Below, in pieces: positions 58,640-64,000 of a DNA stretch of 64,000 nucleotides. The stretch lies in contig NC_079877.1 in NCBI RefSeq assembly GCF_029227915.1, positions 12,089,351 through 12,153,350 on the forward strand, read 5' to 3'. The position numbers were made by a program, and so were the translations under genes. The stretch's first letter is position 1; each line of letters starts with the position of its first letter. The notes below the pieces were generated by a model. It worked only from the letters and a program-made list of their open reading frames with translations, searched no databases and was not told the origin of the DNA. The stretch is from Hydractinia symbiolongicarpus (taxonomy: Eukaryota > Cnidaria > Hydrozoa > Anthoathecata > Hydractiniidae).

Positions 58640-59235
58640 TAGAATCCGGAGTATGAGTCGTCATACCTTCAGTATTTATATCTATTTATACGGCTGGGCG
58701 ATGCAGCAGCCTCTTCCAACACATGGGTTCAAATGGGTTTCTAATGTAGAAATAATCAATGAAAAGAAGATCGCGAAGCTGGTATCTGATAACAAGCATG
58801 GATACCTCCTGAAGATCGATGTTGATTACCCTAAGAACCTCTACGACAAGCACAATGAGCTCCCTTTCCTACCAGAGCGCAAGTTTGTACATAGAGTAGA
58901 GAAATTGATGCCAAATCTCGAACATAAACGGAAATATGTTGTACACATAGGGGCTCTTCATCAAGCCTTGAAACACGGGCTAGAGCTTAAGAAAGTACAC
59001 CGTGTTATTCAATTTAAACAAAGCGCGTGGCTCCGAGGTTATATAGATCACAACACCAAGCTTAGGACTGCTGCCAAGAATGATTTTGAGAAGGACTTTT
59101 ACAAGCTAATGAATTTAAGCGTATTCGGGAAAACGATGGAGAATATCGGGAACCATCGCAATATCAAGCTAGTCACCAATGAAGCCACATATACGAAGCT
59201 CGTAATGAAGCCCAATTTCAAGGGTGGAAACTACT
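58640..59235 (+). CDS. polB fragment: palm with motifs A and B
   Basis: Contains YLYGWAMQQPLPTHGF (motif A region, with the usual Asp-containing lead-in degraded), the DYPKNLYDKHNELPF block and FYKLMNLSVFGKTMEN (motif B). The frame is open 58593-59270; both ends are frame-shifted relative to the neighbouring pieces. Confidence 0.65.
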
Positions 59236-59892
59236 TTAGCAGTCACCTTCATGGGCGTGGAGATGGGTAAGATTAGTATCAAAATGAACAAACCTGTGTA
59301 TATTGGGCAGGCCATCCTAGATCGGTCAAAGGCCATCATGTACAGCTTCCACTATGAGTATATGCAACCCAAGTATGGTAGTAAGTTGCTGATCTGCTAT
59401 ATGGACACCGACAGTTTCATTTGCCACATACAAACTTATGATTTTTACAAGGATATTTCCGATAATGTTGAAGCCAGATTTGATACCTCAGGATATTCAA
59501 AGGATGATAATAGACCCCTGACCATCGACAAAAATAAGAAAGACGTTGGTTTAATGAAAGATGAGCTCGGTGGGAAAATAATGACACATTTCATCACATT
59601 GAGACGGAAGGCCTATGCATACAAGAGCCTCACAAAAGACGGCGGCGATAGAAAGGCCAATGGTGTGAAGAGGGCTGTAACAAAAAAATGTATCACTTTC
59701 GAGGACTATGAACAATGTCTGATGGAGGGTAACGATATTAACAAAACCTGGAGGTGCATTAATAACAAAGGCCATAATTTATACACGCAGGAAGTAACAA
59801 AAATCGCGCTTAATCCCGCTGATGACAAAAGAATTGTTCAGGCGGATCAGATCACATTAGCCAGAGGACATTACCGGTTAAAGGAGAAATAA
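59236..59892 (+). CDS. polB fragment: motif C and C-terminus
   Basis: Contains LLICYMDTDSF, the catalytic Asp-Thr-Asp-Ser motif C, a KKDVGLMKDELGGKIM block and the natural-looking C-terminus ending LKEK at the TAA of 59890-59892. Open from 59224. Confidence 0.65.
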   Translation, partial: LAVTFMGVEMGKISIKMNKPVYIGQAILDRSKAIMYSFHYEYMQPKYGSKLLICYMDTDSFICHIQTYDFYKDISDNVEARFDTSGYSKDDNRPLTIDKNKKDVGLMKDELGGKIMTHFITLRRKAYAYKSLTKDGGDRKANGVKRAVTKKCITFEDYEQCLMEGNDINKTWRCINNKGHNLYTQEVTKIALNPADDKRIVQADQITLARGHYRLKEK

Positions 59893-59918
59893 AATGGAGG
59901 TATTGCTATTAATAATAA

Positions 59919-60655
59919 CTAGTGTATAAACCCCGTGGATAAATCCACTTAGGCAAAAGGTCAATAAAAAGAAAGTTGTTTTAGATGTTTTGCTAACGTC
60001 AGCAGTGCAGTGCAGATAAAAAAACATTGCGAAATTTGTTTATTCCTTGTCTGTAATGTGTAGAGGTTGAAACACTGGTCAAAAAAACGTACAGAATCAT
60101 ATGTTCTCGACGAACGCCTAATGAGATATCAGGGATTAAAAATTTTGCTGACGTCAGCAAAGAACTGTCAAAACCCTAAATATTTTTTTAGAAATTAGTA
60201 TACCTGTTGCCTCCATCGCATAGATCTTGAAACGCTGATCAAGAAAATGTATAAGATGATGTACCTTTGAGAAACGGTTGCAGAAATAGGGTTTAAAGGA
60301 TTTTTGATGACGTCATCAACACGTCCATTCCGAAACGGATTCGGGGATCCGGGTTTGGGAAAATTACCCAAATTGATCCTAGGTGGTCCCTAGTTACCCA
60401 CGCGGTGAAAAATCATTGACGTCACCACCTCGTTTCCAAGTTATTTGGCCTCAAAGTTTCAGGTGCACTGTAATGGTTACATTAATTTAATATAGGATAT
60501 TGACGTTAAAGTAGTGTTATTTTCGTCGCGCCGTAATGTCAGAAAATTTGACATATTAGAGATGCATTTTTCGGCAACATCAAAGGAAAATGAAGACATC
60601 CACTTTGCCTGTCACAGACACACAGACAGACGCACTTAGCGTAATATTATATAGA
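59919..60655 (-). mobile_element. non-autonomous Helitron X, 737 bases
   Basis: On the minus strand it starts TCTATATAATATTACGC (60655 downward) and ends with a GTGGATTTATCCAC hairpin and CTAG (59922-59919), followed by T. The 5' 100 bases and the 3' hairpin region are shared with element Y. No coding sequence. It lies between the polymerase gene and the next Polinton genes. Confidence 0.8.
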
Positions 60656-62921
60656 CTAGTCGATTAGGCCCGTGGAAAATTCCACTTAGGCAGAAAAACA
60701 ATTGAAAAGTTCTGTCATTTGAATTTTGATGACATCAGCAAATATTTCAGTATATTGAATATGCCTTTTACTAAAAAAAATAATCTGAAAATGCATAAAA
60801 AGAAAGTATATAAGTCATAATTTAACAAAAAAGTTCTTAAAATCTAACACAAAATATCAAATGTCAAATCGCATGAAATCCTCCCAACAAAACTTCAGAA
60901 AAAATATGAAAAAAAATGGCGTGCAAGGTGTAAAATCTAGTCAGTAGAAAGTTACAACATTGACAGTCACAACCCAGACAGTTACGACAACAATAATAAT
61001 AATGTCAGAAATAACACATATCTCAAATATGTATACATCTTATTATGTGATTATGTTGAAAACCTTCAATATTTTAATCTGAAGTGTCGAAAAGAAAGGC
61101 TTGCAACAGTAAGCACAGATCTATGAAATAAGTTCTTTACGCATTTTAAACATTGTCTTTTCCCTAAATGCTTATACAACAATACAACCTGAACAATATC
61201 AAAAAGCCAAACTTTAACAAACACAAAACACCTAAAAACAAAAAATTAACCGGTTAACAAAACAATTTTTTGTCTCATGATCCGTACTGACTTTACCAAA
61301 CATTTTAAACTGAAATGTCGAAAAAGCAATGAGCAAGGAGTAAATTTCAAATCAACAAAAATCATTATTTTGAAAACATTGTATATATATATGGTCCTTC
61401 CTCACAAAAGTTTACAATAAATGTATAACACAAAGGTTTATGAGGAGGTAAATCAAAATATGAACAAAAATCAGTTCAATTGGCATGTTTTATATTGTCT
61501 TCAGCCATAAAATGTTCCACAAAATTGATATGAAACCCATCAAATTCAACTCAGAAAAAGCAGTCATTTAAGTGCATACAAAAATACAACTTGTAGAATA
61601 TCAAATTATTATTTTTAGTATATATAATTGCATATGGTCCTCCCTCACAACAGTTAAATTTTTGCACTAAATTTGCAACACAAAATACAAATTCTAAATA
61701 ATTCCTATGGTTTTCCTCAAAAGTTTAATGAAAATATAAAAGATGAGAGGTGAACGACAAAATCAAAGTTTGCAGAATTTAATTATTTTGGTATATATAT
61801 GTCTATTGATATATGCCCTTTATAACAATATTTCAATCCAAAATGTGAAAAAAGAAAAACAGTTTGCAACAAAATCAGTTATTCTGATGACATTGCATAC
61901 ACTTTTTCTCCACAGAAGTGTAAAAAAAGAATGGTTGTAGGAAATACTTCTGATTCAACAAAAATCAGTATTTGCATCTTGTACTCATTAAATATTACCT
62001 AAAATTTCAAAGAACTGTGATTTGGAACGCATCAAAGTTGAAACTTTTCTTAATTGAGACAAAATGCCATAAACAAAAACATTTTAGTCAGAACATCTGG
62101 AACAACAAAAATCACTACACTTAAGGTACCAGAATTACTACATGTTAAATAAAAATCGTTTCGTCATATTGCATGTAACCGATGTATATAAGTTTAGTTA
62201 CACAAAATGTGAAAAATACATTATTTGCATACACAAATTGTGAAAAATACATTATTTGCTTAAAAACAGTCCTTAAACTCTTCTTAAATATTATGTAATA
62301 CTTTTTTAAAAGTTGTTGTGGCTTGTTAATTTAAGCTTAAAATGTCAATTAAAATAAGTTACAGTCACATTCTTAGCAAAGACCACTAAGATTAGCTTAC
62401 ATGTAAAAAGCAACATAAAACTGAAGCTAACATAAGGTAGCTACAGCAGCTAATAGCTGGTCACTTAAATTTAAACTGGAGACTTAGCTAGGTATAAAGA
62501 ACATGGCTAGCTACATATTTATAAATTCCCAGCTACCTAGCTAGTTGTTGTTGGTGTGGTTGATGCTAGCTAACAAACATAATATCATCAAAACTGAAAA
62601 AAACATAAACAAACCTTACAGAAACCTTTTTATACTTCATTTATATACCATGCCCCTTTTTAAATGCTTTTGTAAAGATTTATTTTGAAGGAAAGAGTAG
62701 AAATTCCTTAAAAAGAACAGCCATCTTTTTTACAAACACAATTTCCGTTACTTTGTGCTAAAACTTCATTTAAAAAACCACATAAAACTCGCAGCTTTTC
62801 ACGACAAAGAAGACATATTTTTTTCGGCGACTTCAAAGAGAATTTCGGCAACATCAAAGGAAAATGGCGACATCAACTTTGCCTGTCACAGAGACACGGA
62901 ACTGGCGTATTATTATACAGA
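60656..62921 (-). mobile_element. non-autonomous Helitron Y, 2.27 kb
   Basis: On the minus strand it starts TCTGTATAATAATACGCC at 62921, preceded by A (62922), and ends GTGGAATTTTCCAC + CTAG (60659-60656). Its CTAG abuts the TC of element X with no base between. The interior is AT-rich and without Rep/helicase motifs. Together X and Y sit at a single A|T site of the Polinton. Confidence 0.8.
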
Positions 62922-62941
62922 TAAACATGTAATATCTCGTT

Positions 62942-63427
62942 GATATTATTGATGTTGTAGATACACCAGCGGGTGCTGTTGATCAACCTATAAATAAACG
63001 CCAGGCTTTGAAGGATGCTTGCAAATCCAAGCCACATTTACTGCCAAAAAAATGTACTGATGGTTTTCTGGATAAAGCATCACCCGAGATTATCGAAAAA
63101 ATATATAATGATTTTACTGAACGCGAGGTGGTTGAGAATGGGCAGAATACTGCCAGAGCTCTTTCCTGTCACGCCATTAGCTTGTAACCGAAGGCTATAG
63201 GCAACCTGGTAACCCTCGATAGCCCCAAAGGTTTGAGAAGAGATATAGAGGAAGATGCTATTATTAGGGAGAGCATGGCTGACTTGGGTATTCTCGTTTA
63301 TACAGCCTTTGGTCGATTCATCGCGCCTTTGCTCATTTCCGCGCACACGATAAATCATACAAAATTGTCTAAACAGGGTTCCCCGGATTCGGAGGAAATG
63401 GTAAATGATACAAGCCCTCCATCATAA
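62942..63427 (+). pseudogene. small Polinton gene with one in-frame stop
   Basis: One frame runs from 62942 (5' end lost at or before the Helitron junction) to TAA at 63425-63427, interrupted only by TAA at 63185-63187. The first part is lysine-rich and hydrophilic with three cysteines. The second has a hydrophobic segment, ILVYTAFGRFIAPLLI, and an acidic, serine-rich end. Function not recognised; its place downstream of polB suggests a Polinton accessory gene. Confidence 0.5.
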
Positions 63428-63462
63428 AAGAAAATTTTATAACTCTCGCGGCTTATAAAGAA

Positions 63463-63816
63463 ATGAGCATTGAACAACCACAAGAAGATAGGGCCATAAC
63501 AAAACCAGTGAATCGTCCTGGTAGAGTAGCCCAAGGCCACAAGTTGGCCGCACTGATGAAGAAGAGGAAGGAAGATCTGAAACAACAAGAGGGTGCTGTA
63601 CAACCTCCAGTCAAAGCCTCTTCTAGAGTGAGTTGTATACAGTCAGGAAATGGAATATACATTGGTGGAAGCCTACTCGCGATCGCATGTATTGGAGGTA
63701 TCCTATATTTTACTCGTAAAAAATCCGCGATTACTCAGCAGCCTCCACCAGCGGTTCATCAACCAATCGCGCGGCAGGAGTCCAAGGCAGATACTGACAT
63801 TTTCAAGATGCGATGA
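63463..63816 (+). CDS. small single-pass membrane protein of the Polinton
   Basis: 117 aa from ATG 63463. The N-terminal half is basic and hydrophilic, followed by a membrane segment at about residues 65-83 (IYIGGSLLAIACIGGILYF), then RKK and a proline/glutamine-rich end. No family assigned from sequence alone. It begins 35 bases after the preceding frame and is followed 13 bases later by another gene, a compact spacing typical of Polinton gene clusters. Could be a virion membrane or assembly protein; that is inference. Confidence 0.6.
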   Translation: MSIEQPQEDRAITKPVNRPGRVAQGHKLAALMKKRKEDLKQQEGAVQPPVKASSRVSCIQSGNGIYIGGSLLAIACIGGILYFTRKKSAITQQPPPAVHQPIARQESKADTDIFKMR

Positions 63817-63829
63817 GCGTATAAAAAGC

Positions 63830-64000
63830 ATGAGCGGCAAAGAATATCAGAAGGAAGTTGTTGATAGCCTATGGGAGTCTGTCAGACTAGTTTCATATAC
63901 AATCGTCTTGGCACTGGGTGTTAAAAAAGCATTAGGCGTTTCTCGACCAGGTGCGAAGATGGATCTGGAGGATGGGCTTAAGCTCGCTGGATATATGACT
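63830..64000 (+). CDS. small Polinton protein, partial (runs off window)
   Basis: Open from ATG 63830 (MSGKEYQKEVVDSLWESVRL) to the window end, 57 codons seen. A short hydrophobic stretch, VSYTIVLALGV, follows the amphipathic start. Not recognised. Same strand and tight spacing as the preceding gene. Confidence 0.5.
   Translation, partial: MSGKEYQKEVVDSLWESVRLVSYTIVLALGVKKALGVSRPGAKMDLEDGLKLAGYMT

Larger units (their letters stand above)
55894..59892 (+). pseudogene. polB: Polinton protein-primed DNA polymerase B, broken
   Basis: Domains appear in the family order but in different frames. A SAP/Rho-N-like N-terminus is at 55894-56010. A conserved N-terminal region runs to about 57060. A zinc-finger-like CxxC segment is near 57188. 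Exonuclease motif YADFES is near 57350, then an HNH-like cysteine segment and NLSGYDAH (Exo II, near 57775), and an Exo III-like YHDAYLVTD (near 58363). Polymerase motif A surroundings (YLYGWAM, near 58685), motif B (NLSVFGKT, near 59113) and motif C (YMDTDS, near 59399) follow. Breaks: TGA at 56770 and TAG at 56950, plus frame changes near 56945, 57100-57160, 57470, 58635 and 59240. The pieces are listed separately below and are not joined here. Confidence 0.85.
55632..64000 (+). mobile_element. Polinton/Maverick element, left part
   Basis: Contains a protein-primed family B DNA polymerase gene and small genes, running off the right end of the window. The proposed left end is AGTCGACGTCGACT (55632-55645), because similarity between the upstream flanks of genes D and A stops just before it and Polinton ends start with AG; a six-base duplication would then be tggcac. 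The right terminus, integrase, packaging ATPase, protease and capsid genes are not in view. It carries polymerase frameshifts and a 3-kb double Helitron insertion, so this copy is dead. Confidence 0.7.

Noticed and set aside
1-64000. CRISPR arrays, rRNA or tRNA genes, bacterial operon signals
   Set aside because: No spaced direct repeats of the right kind and no recognisable tRNA or rRNA. Introns and transposons show this is animal nuclear DNA.

Overview
This is eukaryotic, very AT-rich animal DNA, most probably from a colonial hydrozoan of the Hydractinia type. The window is dominated by a head-to-tail array, all on the minus strand, of small multi-exon genes for membrane proteins. Each has a signal peptide, a cysteine-poor V-set-like Ig domain (D1), an I-set-like Ig domain (D2), a second cysteine-containing Ig-like or spacer domain (D3), one transmembrane helix, and a short tail with four regularly spaced tyrosine motifs. 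Exon order, uniform phase-1 introns, atypical Ig domains and ITIM/ITAM-like tails fit the Alr (allorecognition complex) family of Hydractinia. The species and family names are my inference; the exon models were read directly from the sequence.

Layout: 0.98-2.1 kb, decayed MULE transposase. 2.3-4.2 kb, two broken Alr-like relics. 5.1-6.2 kb, an inverted-repeat element. 10.8-16.2 kb, gene A (intact, 441 aa). 16.75-17.9 kb, two minisatellites. 18.5-19.1 kb, relic E. 20.4-24.5 kb, nested transposons: a 2.5-kb non-autonomous Helitron sits inside a piggyBac-like MITE with both junctions resolvable. 24.5-55.6 kb, three tandem copies of an 11-12 kb unit carrying gene B (intact, 445 aa), gene C (intact, 445 aa) and gene D (three nonsense codons, pseudogene or secreted form). 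B and C also carry decayed extra Ig exons in the D2-D1 intron; D carries a LINE there. 55.6-64.0 kb, the left part of a Polinton/Maverick with a broken protein-primed DNA polymerase gene (polB), interrupted by two Helitrons in tandem, followed by three small genes that run off the window.

How it fits together: the array looks like a birth-and-death receptor cluster. Units have duplicated recently. Domain 1 has diverged more between B and C than the neighbouring exons or introns, and signalling tails are conserved in A, B and C. Relics (P1, P2, E, the nested exons, D) mark failed copies. Between duplications, DNA transposons, Helitrons, a LINE and a Polinton have landed in introns and spacers; because the paralogous units give empty sites, several insertions can be dated relative to each other. 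No rRNA, tRNA or CRISPR was seen.
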